A stretch of DNA of 64,000 bases. Source: Pseudomonas abietaniphila. Lineage in GTDB: Bacteria > Pseudomonadota > Gammaproteobacteria > Pseudomonadales > Pseudomonadaceae. Of the stretch, positions 52,893 to 61,258 are shown in pieces. Within the stretch, counting starts at the first letter, position 1. Each line of letters opens with the position of its first letter. Both the position numbers and the translations under genes were made by a program. The notes beneath the pieces are model-generated. The model saw nothing but the letters and a program-made list of their open reading frames with translations, had not been told where the DNA came from and made no database searches. Where the stretch lies: assembly GCF_900100795.1 (NCBI RefSeq), contig NZ_FNCO01000022.1, positions 32,351-96,350 of the forward strand, in the 5' to 3' direction.

Positions 52893-53345
52893 TTATCTTG
52901 GATCTCCTGACTGAAGATAAGGAAGCCAGTCGTCGACGCAACGCGAAAGCTGCTCGTAGGTCTGTTCAAAGGCTAGTTTCGGGCGCCGGTACGGGTCGGC
53001 TATTTCCAGTTCTTGTTGCCATTTGCCAATCAGAAACGTCTTGCCGCGCACCTCGGGGGCGAGCTTGAGCACGCTTTGGGTCTGGCGGTGCTCCATGAGC
53101 AGGATCAAGTCCGCGTCGTAGAGCATTTGCCGAACCACCTGTCGGCTCTTGTGCCGGTGTGCCTCGACACCGTTGACCTGCAACACGGCCCTGGCGAGTG
53201 GGTCCATGGTGGAGCTGAGCATGGCGTGGGTGCCTGCCGACGAAATCACGATGCGGTCGTTCTGCACGCGCTGTCGGAACATGGCTTCGGCCATGGGGCT
53301 GCGACAGATATTGCCGACGCAGACCACCAATACGTTACTGAACAT
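52893..53345 (-). CDS. wzb: Low molecular weight protein tyrosine phosphatase Wzb
   Basis: A 150-residue cytosolic phosphatase. The CX5R loop is VCVGNICRSPMAEAMF (C9, R15), and the general-acid aspartate is in IADPYRRP near residue 114. It dephosphorylates the Wzc tail. It overlaps the end of the GT2 gene upstream by eleven bases. Confidence 0.95.
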   Translation of the reverse strand: MFSNVLVVCVGNICRSPMAEAMFRQRVQNDRIVISSAGTHAMLSSTMDPLARAVLQVNGVEAHRHKSRQVVRQMLYDADLILLMEHRQTQSVLKLAPEVRGKTFLIGKWQQELEIADPYRRPKLAFEQTYEQLSRCVDDWLPYLQSGDPR

Positions 53346-54264
53346 GGCCTTTGTTAAGCGTCGTCATCAGTCTCTTGCCGATGTTGGTGCTGAAATTTCG
53401 CCCGACTTGCAACAGGGTCTGAACCTTGCGCTGAGGGGTGATCGCGGAGAGCGAGTAGCCGACCAGTTGCATCAGGAAGTACTCGTAGAGTTCATCGTTA
53501 CCCAGGCGGTTGTAGTAGTTGGCCAGCGCGCCGGACGTCTGCAGGGCCATGTGCAGCTTTCGCTTGTTGGAACGCATGGAGAACACACCGCCCGGGTGCA
53601 GGCGATACATCGCAGGCTTGATCTCACCCATGAATTTGCCCTTGCCGTAGGCACCCAGCAGCGACCACCAGACCAGATCGTTCAAAGGCGCCGCAGCGAG
53701 TTCTTTGGGCAGTGAGTCGAAGACGTTGCGAAACACGGTGGTCAGCGTCGAGATCGGGCGCGCCTTCTGCAACCCCAGGGCCGTGGCGTCAGCGCGAAGC
53801 TCGTCTTGCAGCTGAATGCCGTATTGGCCGTTGGTGTCGAAGGAAATGGCGTCGTGGTACGTCAGGGCGTAATCGGGGTGGCTTTCGAGAAAGTCCACCT
53901 GGATTTGCAGCTTGCGCGGGTCGGTCCAGTAATCGTCGGCTTCGCAGTAAGCGATGTAGCGGCCACGGGCCTCGCCGAACAGGCGCGGTACCGATGGATT
54001 GCCTTGCGAATACTGGTTCGTCTCGTGATAGAAGGCGCGGATCAACGTCGGGTAGCGCTTGACGTAGTCGGCAATGATGCGGGCTGTTCCATCCGTGGAG
54101 GCGTCGTCGTTGACAAGGATCTCGAAGTCAAACGTCGTTTGCTGCATCAGAAAGCCTTCCAGCGTCTGAGCGACGTAGGCTTCCTGGTTGTAGGCTGGGC
54201 AGACGATGCTGACCAGGGGTGCGGCAGACGGCGAAGGGCTCGTCTTTTTGCTAGTAGCATCCAT
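53335..54264 (-). CDS. Family 2 glycosyltransferase
   Basis: A 309-residue GT-A enzyme. SIVCPAYNQEAYVAQTLEGFL is the first strand, EILVNDDASTDGTARI the nucleotide-binding loop, and IAYCEADDYWTDPRKL holds the DxD-like acidic site. It adds one sugar to the lipid-linked unit. Confidence 0.92.
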   Translation of the reverse strand: MDATSKKTSPSPSAAPLVSIVCPAYNQEAYVAQTLEGFLMQQTTFDFEILVNDDASTDGTARIIADYVKRYPTLIRAFYHETNQYSQGNPSVPRLFGEARGRYIAYCEADDYWTDPRKLQIQVDFLESHPDYALTYHDAISFDTNGQYGIQLQDELRADATALGLQKARPISTLTTVFRNVFDSLPKELAAAPLNDLVWWSLLGAYGKGKFMGEIKPAMYRLHPGGVFSMRSNKRKLHMALQTSGALANYYNRLGNDELYEYFLMQLVGYSLSAITPQRKVQTLLQVGRNFSTNIGKRLMTTLNKGHVQ

Positions 54265-54278
54265 GGCTTAATACTCGT

Positions 54279-55793
54279 TTAGAGACTCGGTTTGCTGAAC
54301 AGGACGGAAATCTTCGTCACCAGTGGCTTGTAGCTTGCTGCTACCACCATCAGCGTGATCAGGCCGCTGACGGCCAGACCCAAAAACGTGTTGATGCGGC
54401 TTTCACTGGCGATCATGCGTAACACAGGTTCGCTGATCGCCAGGCCCACGGCAGTCATCACGCTGATGCGGATGATGTCGCGCAGCCACAGGCTGTGAAT
54501 GCCCGGCGCCAGGCGCTGGTGAACGATCATGGGCCAGATGGCGAACGACACCAGGCGCAAGACGAACCAGGCAATGGCAGCGCCAAAGGCGCCTTGGTAA
54601 TGAATTGCCAGAAACATCGTTGGCAAAGTGATCACGGCTGAAACGACGCTGTACCAGATGTGCAACCGCATCTGCCCGTAGGCGTACTGCAAGTAGAACT
54701 GGAAGGCGCTGACCGCCATGATCGCGCTGCCCAGCGAATACCACGGCAACACCGAGCGGCTCCATTCGGCGGCGGGCTCGTCGCCGGACCACGCGTAGAC
54801 CATCTCGTGAGCGTGCAAGGCAATCAGCGCCGCCAACGGAAACAGGAAGGTGCAGACAAAACGGTTGGCCGCGAGGAACAACGCGTGCATATCGTCGCGA
54901 CGCCCCTCGGCCATCAGCACGGTCAGGCGCGGCAACAACGTCTGCGCCAAGGGATTGCTCAGCATCATGATGCCGGTGGTGATCAGCGCCACCAGCGAGA
55001 AGTAACCGTACTCGTTGAGCGGTAGCAGCTCCGACAGCAGAACCTTGTCGATCTGGGTCAGCACGATCCACATCACCGCCGTGCCCGACATGCTCGCTGC
55101 GAACGGGATGATCGGTTTGACCAGTTGCCAGTCGAAGCCGGTCAGCCAGGAGGGTGTCGGCATCTGTTGGTAGGCGCGGGCAGCGAAGATCACTGTTTCG
55201 ACCACGCCCACCAGCACCTGAAACTCAAAAAACAGCACCGGGTCGCTGGAAATCGTGCTCACCAGAAACAACCCGCCGAAGTAGCGCAGGGTGGCGATGA
55301 TGACGTTGGCGATGTTCAGCCAGGCGTGTTGTTCAAGGCCTTGAATCCCGCTTTTATAAAGCGTTGAGTACAGACGCAGCGCGATCACGATGCCCATCAG
55401 GCAGATGCATTCGATCAGCGTCTGTGTCGAGAGCTCCTTGGCATTGAGCCAGCGCACCGCGATCCAGTCGCTGCCCAGGTACATCGCGATGCAGCACAGG
55501 CTCGCCAGCGGCAGGAAGATGATTTCGAACGAACGCAGCAGGCGTCCCGAATGCCGGTCGGCGAGGTCGGCACCTTGTTGATGCGCCACCGCCCGGACCA
55601 GGCTTGGCGACAGACCCGCGTCCAGCAATTGCAGCCAGGCCTGCAGTACCGAGAAGAATCCGATCAGGCCGTACGCCTCGGCACCCATGTGGCCGAGGTA
55701 AAACGGCATGATCAGGATGCCCACCAGCAGCGTGTAGGCTTGTCCTGCATAGCTCAACGCAGTGTTGCGTATGACTGAGCGTTTGGTTTGCAT
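54279..55793 (-). CDS. Wzx-type oligosaccharide flippase (MOP superfamily)
   Basis: A 504-residue membrane protein with about fourteen helices, beginning SVIRNTALSYAGQAYTLLVG. It moves the undecaprenyl-linked repeat unit across the inner membrane. No separate Wzy-type polymerase with a large periplasmic loop is seen near it. Confidence 0.9.
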   Translation of the reverse strand: MQTKRSVIRNTALSYAGQAYTLLVGILIMPFYLGHMGAEAYGLIGFFSVLQAWLQLLDAGLSPSLVRAVAHQQGADLADRHSGRLLRSFEIIFLPLASLCCIAMYLGSDWIAVRWLNAKELSTQTLIECICLMGIVIALRLYSTLYKSGIQGLEQHAWLNIANVIIATLRYFGGLFLVSTISSDPVLFFEFQVLVGVVETVIFAARAYQQMPTPSWLTGFDWQLVKPIIPFAASMSGTAVMWIVLTQIDKVLLSELLPLNEYGYFSLVALITTGIMMLSNPLAQTLLPRLTVLMAEGRRDDMHALFLAANRFVCTFLFPLAALIALHAHEMVYAWSGDEPAAEWSRSVLPWYSLGSAIMAVSAFQFYLQYAYGQMRLHIWYSVVSAVITLPTMFLAIHYQGAFGAAIAWFVLRLVSFAIWPMIVHQRLAPGIHSLWLRDIIRISVMTAVGLAISEPVLRMIASESRINTFLGLAVSGLITLMVVAASYKPLVTKISVLFSKPSL

Positions 55794-55841
55794 GGGGTGT
55801 CCTTTCTCGCCAAAACGTATGCGTCTTCCCGGAACCGGGTA

Positions 55842-56963
55842 CTAGATGACCTGTGCCAGGTTCGGTGTGCGATACGGCGCGCGGCCCAGACTGCATTCGG
55901 CGATCACGGTGTTGATCACGCGTTCCTGATCCTCCAGTTGCAGGCCCGGGTAGATCGGCAGGCACAGCACGCGTTCGCTCAAGGAGCGCGAGGCGGTTTG
56001 CGCCGCCTGCGGTTGCAGGTATTCCAGCGTGTCCAGCGATGGGTAGAAGTAACGGCGAGGATTGATGCCGTTGGTGTTCAGGGCGCTGCGCAGGCGCAAC
56101 AACTGCTGTTCGTCGCTCAGGGCGATCGGGTAGTAGCTGTTGTTGAGCTGGCTGTTGTCTTCCGGCTTTTGCAGGTCGACGTAATCGCCCAGACGCGTGG
56201 TGTAGCGGTGAGCGATTTCCGCGCGCTGCTGAAGGATGTTCTCGATGTCGTCGAGGATGCACAGGCCCATTGCGGCCGAGAATTCGTTGAGCTTGGCGTT
56301 GATGCCGATGCCGTCGATCTTGTCGACGTCAACGATGCCGAAGTTGCACAGCAGGTGAACGCGACGTGCGAGCTCATCGTCATTGGTGATGATCGCGCCG
56401 CCTTCAATGGTGTGGAACAGCTTGGTTGCGTGAAAGCTCAACGTGCTGATGTCGCCCCAGTTCAGCACCGACTGCCCGGCGTGACGCACGGCGAAGGCAT
56501 GGGCGCCGTCGTACACCACTTTAAGATTGCGACGGCGGGCGATTTCTTCGATGCGTTCTACGGCACAAGGGTTGCCGAACACGTGAGTGCCGACGATGGC
56601 CGTGGTGTCCGAGACGATGCGGCTTTCGATGTGCTCCGGCGAAATGTTCCAGGTCTGCGCGTCGATGTCAGCGAAGATCGGGCGAATGCCTTCCCACTGC
56701 AGTGAGCTGCTGGTGGCCACGAAGCTGAACGGCGTGGTCACCGCGCTGCCGCTCAGGCCCAGAGCGCGGTAGGCGACCTGAAGGGCGAGGGTGCCATTGT
56801 TGGTGAGGATGACGTGCTTGACGCCCAGATAGTCTTTGAGGCGCTGCTCCAATTCACACACCAACGGCCCATGGTTGGTCAGCCAGCCACGGGAATAGAT
56901 GCCTTCGACGTAAGTCTTGAACTTGTCGATATCGCCCAGGTAGGTCTTGGTTACGTTGATCAT
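55842..56963 (-). CDS. DegT/DnrJ/EryC1/StrS-family sugar aminotransferase
   Basis: A 373-residue PLP enzyme. The PLP lysine is K181 in SFHATKLFHTIEGG, DGAHAF holds the conserved aspartate (D152), and the phosphate-binding NNGTLALQVAYRAL is near residue 55. It makes an amino group on a keto-sugar nucleotide for the repeat unit. GGAGAA precedes the ATG at 56963. No dehydratase gene adjoins it, so its precursor must be made elsewhere. Confidence 0.92.
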   Translation of the reverse strand: MINVTKTYLGDIDKFKTYVEGIYSRGWLTNHGPLVCELEQRLKDYLGVKHVILTNNGTLALQVAYRALGLSGSAVTTPFSFVATSSSLQWEGIRPIFADIDAQTWNISPEHIESRIVSDTTAIVGTHVFGNPCAVERIEEIARRRNLKVVYDGAHAFAVRHAGQSVLNWGDISTLSFHATKLFHTIEGGAIITNDDELARRVHLLCNFGIVDVDKIDGIGINAKLNEFSAAMGLCILDDIENILQQRAEIAHRYTTRLGDYVDLQKPEDNSQLNNSYYPIALSDEQQLLRLRSALNTNGINPRRYFYPSLDTLEYLQPQAAQTASRSLSERVLCLPIYPGLQLEDQERVINTVIAECSLGRAPYRTPNLAQVI

Positions 56964-57045
56964 CGAATTCTCCATTTCTGACGCAATGCTTAAGGCGTTC
57001 TGTGAGGCAGCCATGCTTTCGGGGCGGAAACGTGTGCGAACCGGG

Positions 57046-57831
57046 CTAGCTCTGTGTGGGAGCGGGTGGCTGGTTGCCGGCTTTGTTGCTCATCCGTCGT
57101 GCCCGCCCCTGGTTGATCCTGAGGATCAGGCGAGTCGCCAGACTTCCTGTATGTGGGTCACCGAAATGGAACAGCGCCGTCGCGCGCTTGACCTCCGGGC
57201 CGCACGGCTTGTTGGCGTGCAGGGTGCGATAGCCCCAGAAGAAGTAAACGTTGCCCGGCTCCAGGCGCAGGATGTAAGGCTTGAGCCAGTTGCGCTGCAT
57301 GCCCTTGATGATCCAGCCCCGGGTGAAGGTGTTCTGCAGCAGCGCCTTCTCGAAAACGTTGAACAACACCCAGGCACGTACGCGACGAATATTGGGAAAC
57401 AGCATCAGATCACCGCGCTCTTCACCTTCGGTCGGGATGAACACGGGAATAAGTGCGGTCACCAGGCTGGCGTCGTAGTGAAAGCTGTTGGATTCGCGTT
57501 TGCCTTGGTTGCCCTGGACGCAGCGCAGGACCGGGAAGATTCGGTCGCTGGGGGCGTCGGTCTGTGCCGCGTGCCTATAAAGGCCGGCGAGCAGCGACTT
57601 GAAGCGTGGGTCAGCCCAGTAGCTCGCCAGCAGGCTTTCCCCCAGCATCGCTTCGCCGTGATACGCAAAGTATTCGCCCTGATGTTTCTGCGCTTGCTCG
57701 TCAGTCCAGGTGCGTAACTGTTGCAGATCGGAATCAGTGACGGCACCGCTCAGTTTTGCAAAGCCGTTGGTATCGATTTCGTCAGCCAGGCGGAGTACCA
57801 GCTGCTCATCCATGTCGAATGATAGGGGCAT
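57046..57831 (-). CDS. Putative Fe(II)/2-oxoglutarate dioxygenase (phytanoyl-CoA dioxygenase-like)
   Basis: A 261-residue protein, the first gene of the operon. It shows H118-Y-D120 in SNSFHYDAS, H205 in RTLHANKP and R216 in VKRATALF. This HxD...H...R spacing fits the non-haem iron and 2-oxoglutarate site of PhyH-type dioxygenases. The rest is unfamiliar, so the function is inferred. It would hydroxylate or otherwise oxidise a sugar or acyl part of the polymer. The start at 57831 follows AGAGGA. Confidence 0.65.
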   Translation of the reverse strand: MPLSFDMDEQLVLRLADEIDTNGFAKLSGAVTDSDLQQLRTWTDEQAQKHQGEYFAYHGEAMLGESLLASYWADPRFKSLLAGLYRHAAQTDAPSDRIFPVLRCVQGNQGKRESNSFHYDASLVTALIPVFIPTEGEERGDLMLFPNIRRVRAWVLFNVFEKALLQNTFTRGWIIKGMQRNWLKPYILRLEPGNVYFFWGYRTLHANKPCGPEVKRATALFHFGDPHTGSLATRLILRINQGRARRMSNKAGNQPPAPTQS

Positions 57832-57888
57832 TGCATCGCGTCCTCTTGACACGTGGGAAGGACACGGCAGGGTGATTCAGTGCCTCAG

Positions 57889-57901
57889 GCACGCTACCGC
57901 C
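57889..57901 (-). promoter_or_regulatory. ops element 2 (RfaH recruitment site)
   Basis: The minus strand reads GGCGGTAGCGTGC, matching the E. coli ops sequence for 13 of 13 bases. It lies 58 bp before the first gene of the operon. A GTGCC-TGA-GGCAC hairpin follows directly. Confidence 0.88.
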
Positions 57902-57986
57902 CGAATCTGCAGATCCTGCCGTTCTTTTCGGAAGTGGACGGTGCCTGTCGAACGCTTGAACAGGATTGCCTTATCAAGTCGTTGGG

Positions 57987-57999
57987 CAAAGCTACCGCC
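57987..57999 (-). promoter_or_regulatory. ops element 1, upstream copy
   Basis: The minus strand reads GGCGGTAGCTTTG, matching the core GGCGGTAGC and the following T. The preceding GTGCTCGGTAGG resembles the upstream part of JUMPstart sequences. It lies 86 bp upstream of element 2. Confidence 0.8.
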
Positions 58000-58735
58000 C
58001 TACCGAGCACTTTCAGTAATTTTGAAAATTTTCTTACAGCCAACAATTGCCCACCGGCGCAGCAACGCACCGTTGTGTTCATTAACTTCGTTGGCAGGTA
58101 CAGAGTGATGAAATCGCAATGTCTTCTGCGCGCAGCTCTGCGGCTACGCAGCTAACAACAAGAAAACAATGGACAGGCATATATATCGACGGCGGCGCAG
58201 TGTCTGTCAAATTATTTCGCCAACATTCTGTTAAATTTTTGATAAGCGGGAATTCTATCGATCTAACTCATTGATTTATATAGCAGTCAAAAAACCATCA
58301 GCGCCCTATCACGGTGCGCTGACGCTTTGTATGGCCTCCTGTGTAAGGGCCATGAGTCACGTAAAAATGACGGATTGGCATTTTTCCAACGCCAGAAAGC
58401 GGGCGCGGGTGGGGAGTATCGGTTTTATGGCGCTCATTAATTGAACGGGTAAGTTGAAGGGTTAAAGTTGAAAAGTGCCGAGCGCCCTAATGCATGTAAT
58501 AAAGAAGCTGTCTCGTTTATGTTTTACCCAGTATTGGGGGGCTTTAATAAAACAATGAAGTCCTCGCGCAACTTTTAGTGAAGGTTTATGTCGTCGATTT
58601 TCGGGCGAGTACGAACCGTGCTGCTCGTCCTTTTAGTACCTGTCATCCATGACGTTCTGTACGAGGTTGCTCCTGAACGATGCGTCCGCCATTATCTGGC
58701 CGTTGTGACGCACACATTTCGGGTCAGGAGAGTCA
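58000..58735. other. Gene-free AT-rich leader/promoter region
   Basis: 736 bp between the ops elements and the divergent aminopeptidase gene. It is distinctly richer in A and T than its surroundings, particularly near 58.2-58.3 kb. It probably holds the EPS operon promoter and a long 5' leader. I could not place a convincing promoter or a small gene in it. Confidence 0.5.
58298..58322 (-). terminator. Terminator-like hairpin in the EPS leader
   Basis: TCAGCGC (58298-58304) pairs with GCGCTGA (58316-58322). Read on the minus strand, the hairpin is followed by TGG and then six Ts. No gene ends here, so it may be an attenuator upstream of the ops elements. Confidence 0.5.
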
Positions 58736-60544
58736 ATGAATACGCAGTCGAAAACCAATGGAGTGGTGGCGCAACGCCTGGCGCAGGCGCGCGCCCTGAT
58801 GAGTCGCGAAGGTATCGATGCCTGGCTGGTGCCGTCGGCCGACCCTCATCTTTCCGAATACCTGCCAGGCTACTGGCAAGGCCGGCAGTGGCTGTCGGGT
58901 TTTCACGGTTCGGTGGGGACGTTGATCGTCACGCAAGACTTCGCCGGCGTCTGGGCCGACAGCCGTTACTGGGAGCAGGCGACCAAAGAACTGTCAGGAA
59001 GCGGGATCGAGCTGGTCAAACTGCAGCCTGGGCAACCCGGCCCGCTTGAATGGCTGGCCGAACAGGCGAAGGCCGACTCGGTGGTGGCCGTCGACGGTGC
59101 TGTGTTGGCGGTGGCGTCTTCGCGCACGCTGGCCAGCAATCTGTACGCGAAGGGCGCCAGGCTGCGCACGGACCTCGATCCGCTGACCGAACTGTGGGAC
59201 GGTCGTCCGACGCTGCCGACCCAGGCTATTTACGAGCACGTGGCCCCGCAGGCTACCCAGCTGCGCAGCGACAAGCTGACCCGGTTGCGTGGGGTATTGG
59301 CCGAGCGCGGCGCCGACTGGCATTTCCTGGCGACACTGGATGACATCGGCTGGCTGTTCAACCTGCGCGGCGAAGATGTTTCCTATAACCCGGTGTTCAT
59401 TTCCTTTGCGCTGATCGGCCCTGACAGCGTCAGCCTCTTTGTGGCCTCTGAAAAGGTGAACCCTGCATTGCGTAAAACGCTGGAGAGCGAAGGCATCACC
59501 TTGCGTGAGTACACCAGCATCGGCGCGGCGTTGCGCGAGGTCCCGCGTGAGGCGCGCCTGCTGGTCGATCCGGCACGGGTGACGTGCGGTCTGCTCGATT
59601 ACCTGGACAGCGAAGTGACGCTGGTCGAAGGACTGAACCCGACGACGCTGTTCAAATCGCAGAAAAGCGCGGCGGATACCGCTCACATTCGTCAGGCCAT
59701 GGAGCAGGACGGCGCCGCGTTGTGCGAATTCTTCGCCTGGTTGGAATCGGCACTGGGTCACGAACCCGTCAGCGAGCTGACCATTGACGAGAAGCTCAGT
59801 GCTGCACGGGCGAAGCGTCCGGGCTATGTCTCGCAGAGCTTCGCGACCATCGCCGGTTTCAACGGCAACGGTGCGATGCCGCACTATCGCGCGACGCAAG
59901 AGGAGCACTCACAGATCGAAGGCGACGGCCTTTTGCTCATCGACTCCGGCGGCCAGTATCTGGGCGGCACCACGGACATCACCCGCATGGTGCCGGTTGG
60001 CACACCGACCGCCGAGCAGAAGCGTGATTGCACCCGTGTGCTCAAAGGCGTGATCGCGTTGTCTCGCGCGCATTTCCCGCGCGGCATTCTTTCACCGTTG
60101 CTGGATGCTATCGCTCGTGCGCCGATCTGGGCCGAGGGCGTCAACTACGGTCACGGCACCGGCCATGGTGTGGGCTATTTCCTCAATGTGCATGAAGGCC
60201 CGCAGGTCATTGCCTATCAGGCACCGGCGACGCCGCAGACGGCGATGCAACCGGGAATGATCACCTCCATCGAGCCCGGCACGTATCGACCGGGGCAGTG
60301 GGGCGTTCGTATCGAAAACCTGGTGATCAATCAGGAGGCGGGCAAGACCGAATTTGGCGAGTTCCTCAAACTCGAAACGCTGACGCTGTGCCCGATCGAC
60401 ACCCGCTGCATCGAGGTGAGTGTGCTGACTCAAGAAGAGCGCGACTGGTTGAACGCTTATCACGCTGAGGTCAAAGCACGTTTGAGCCCGCTGCTGGAAG
60501 GTGCTCCGCTGGCATGGCTGAACACTCGCACGGCTGCTGTCTGA
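58736..60544 (+). CDS. Aminopeptidase P-family metallopeptidase (M24B)
   Basis: A 602-residue enzyme of the long three-domain form. Two N-terminal creatinase-like domains (WLVPSADPHLSEYLPGYW) precede the catalytic pita-bread fold. The dimetal ligands lie in LLIDSGGQYLGGTTDITR (two Asp), GHGTGHGVGYF (His), MITSIEPGTY (Glu) and GVRIENLV (Glu). It removes N-terminal residues before proline in the cytosol. It is divergent from the EPS operon across 0.9 kb and is not part of it. Confidence 0.9.
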   Translation: MNTQSKTNGVVAQRLAQARALMSREGIDAWLVPSADPHLSEYLPGYWQGRQWLSGFHGSVGTLIVTQDFAGVWADSRYWEQATKELSGSGIELVKLQPGQPGPLEWLAEQAKADSVVAVDGAVLAVASSRTLASNLYAKGARLRTDLDPLTELWDGRPTLPTQAIYEHVAPQATQLRSDKLTRLRGVLAERGADWHFLATLDDIGWLFNLRGEDVSYNPVFISFALIGPDSVSLFVASEKVNPALRKTLESEGITLREYTSIGAALREVPREARLLVDPARVTCGLLDYLDSEVTLVEGLNPTTLFKSQKSAADTAHIRQAMEQDGAALCEFFAWLESALGHEPVSELTIDEKLSAARAKRPGYVSQSFATIAGFNGNGAMPHYRATQEEHSQIEGDGLLLIDSGGQYLGGTTDITRMVPVGTPTAEQKRDCTRVLKGVIALSRAHFPRGILSPLLDAIARAPIWAEGVNYGHGTGHGVGYFLNVHEGPQVIAYQAPATPQTAMQPGMITSIEPGTYRPGQWGVRIENLVINQEAGKTEFGEFLKLETLTLCPIDTRCIEVSVLTQEERDWLNAYHAEVKARLSPLLEGAPLAWLNTRTAAV

Positions 60545-60552
60545 TTGAGTCT

Positions 60553-60585
60553 CACGACATCGCCGCCTTGTGCGGCGATGTCGTG
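60553..60585 (+). terminator. Hairpin terminator of the aminopeptidase gene
   Basis: CACGACATCGCCGC (60553-60566) and GCGGCGATGTCGTG (60572-60585) form a perfect 14-bp stem. It lies between convergent genes; no T-run follows, so it may act in both directions or with Rho. Confidence 0.7.
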
Positions 60586-60604
60586 CCTTCCCCGCAACCT
60601 GGTA

Positions 60605-61198
60605 TCAGGCGGTGAGCGCTTCCCTTACAAAGTCGACGCGATCCTGACCAAAGAACAGGTCGTTCCCGACAAACATGCTCGGCGCCCCGAAAATACCCCG
60701 CGCAACGGCCGCCTCGGTCGCTGCTTTCAGCGTTTCCTTTACCTGCGTGTCGTTGACCCAGCCGAACACCTGCGCAGGGTCGAAGCCACCTTCCTTTAAT
60801 GTCGTACTCAGAACACCTGGATCGTTGAGATTGCGGGCGTCGATCCACATCGCCTTGAACGTCAGCTCGAGGAACTCAATGAACCGCTCCGGTTGCAGGC
60901 GCTGCACGGCAACGATGGCGCGCATCAGGTTCAGCGTATTGATCGGGAAATAGGGATTGAACACCAGCGGGACGCCATAGCGACTGGCAAAGCGGTCGAG
61001 ATCGATAACCGAGTAACGCGCTTTGGCGGGGACCTCATTGGGGGAGGCGTTGCCCGTGGCCTTGAACACCCCGCCAAGCAGCATCGGTCGGAAGCTCAGT
61101 GTGCTGCCGGTTTCATCACAGACCTTTTGAAGCTGCGTGTACGCGAGGTAACTGGTCGGGCTGCCCACGTCGAAGTAGAACTCCACGGTTTTGCTCAT
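60605..61198 (-). CDS. 2-hydroxychromene-2-carboxylate isomerase-like (DsbA fold, kappa GST)
   Basis: A 197-residue protein. FYFDVGSPTSYLAYTQL is the start, with the kappa-class serine in the SPTSYLA segment, and FGAPSMFVGNDLFFGQDRVDFV ends it. Relatives isomerise chromene carboxylate in naphthalene breakdown using glutathione. An SDR gene lies 60 bp upstream on the same strand. The true substrate is uncertain. Confidence 0.85.
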   Translation of the reverse strand: MSKTVEFYFDVGSPTSYLAYTQLQKVCDETGSTLSFRPMLLGGVFKATGNASPNEVPAKARYSVIDLDRFASRYGVPLVFNPYFPINTLNLMRAIVAVQRLQPERFIEFLELTFKAMWIDARNLNDPGVLSTTLKEGGFDPAQVFGWVNDTQVKETLKAATEAAVARGIFGAPSMFVGNDLFFGQDRVDFVREALTA

Positions 61199-61258
61199 CG
61201 CCGGCTTCCTTCTTCTATAGAGAGGTGAGGTTGTTATGGGTGATAGGGCGGGGGCCTC

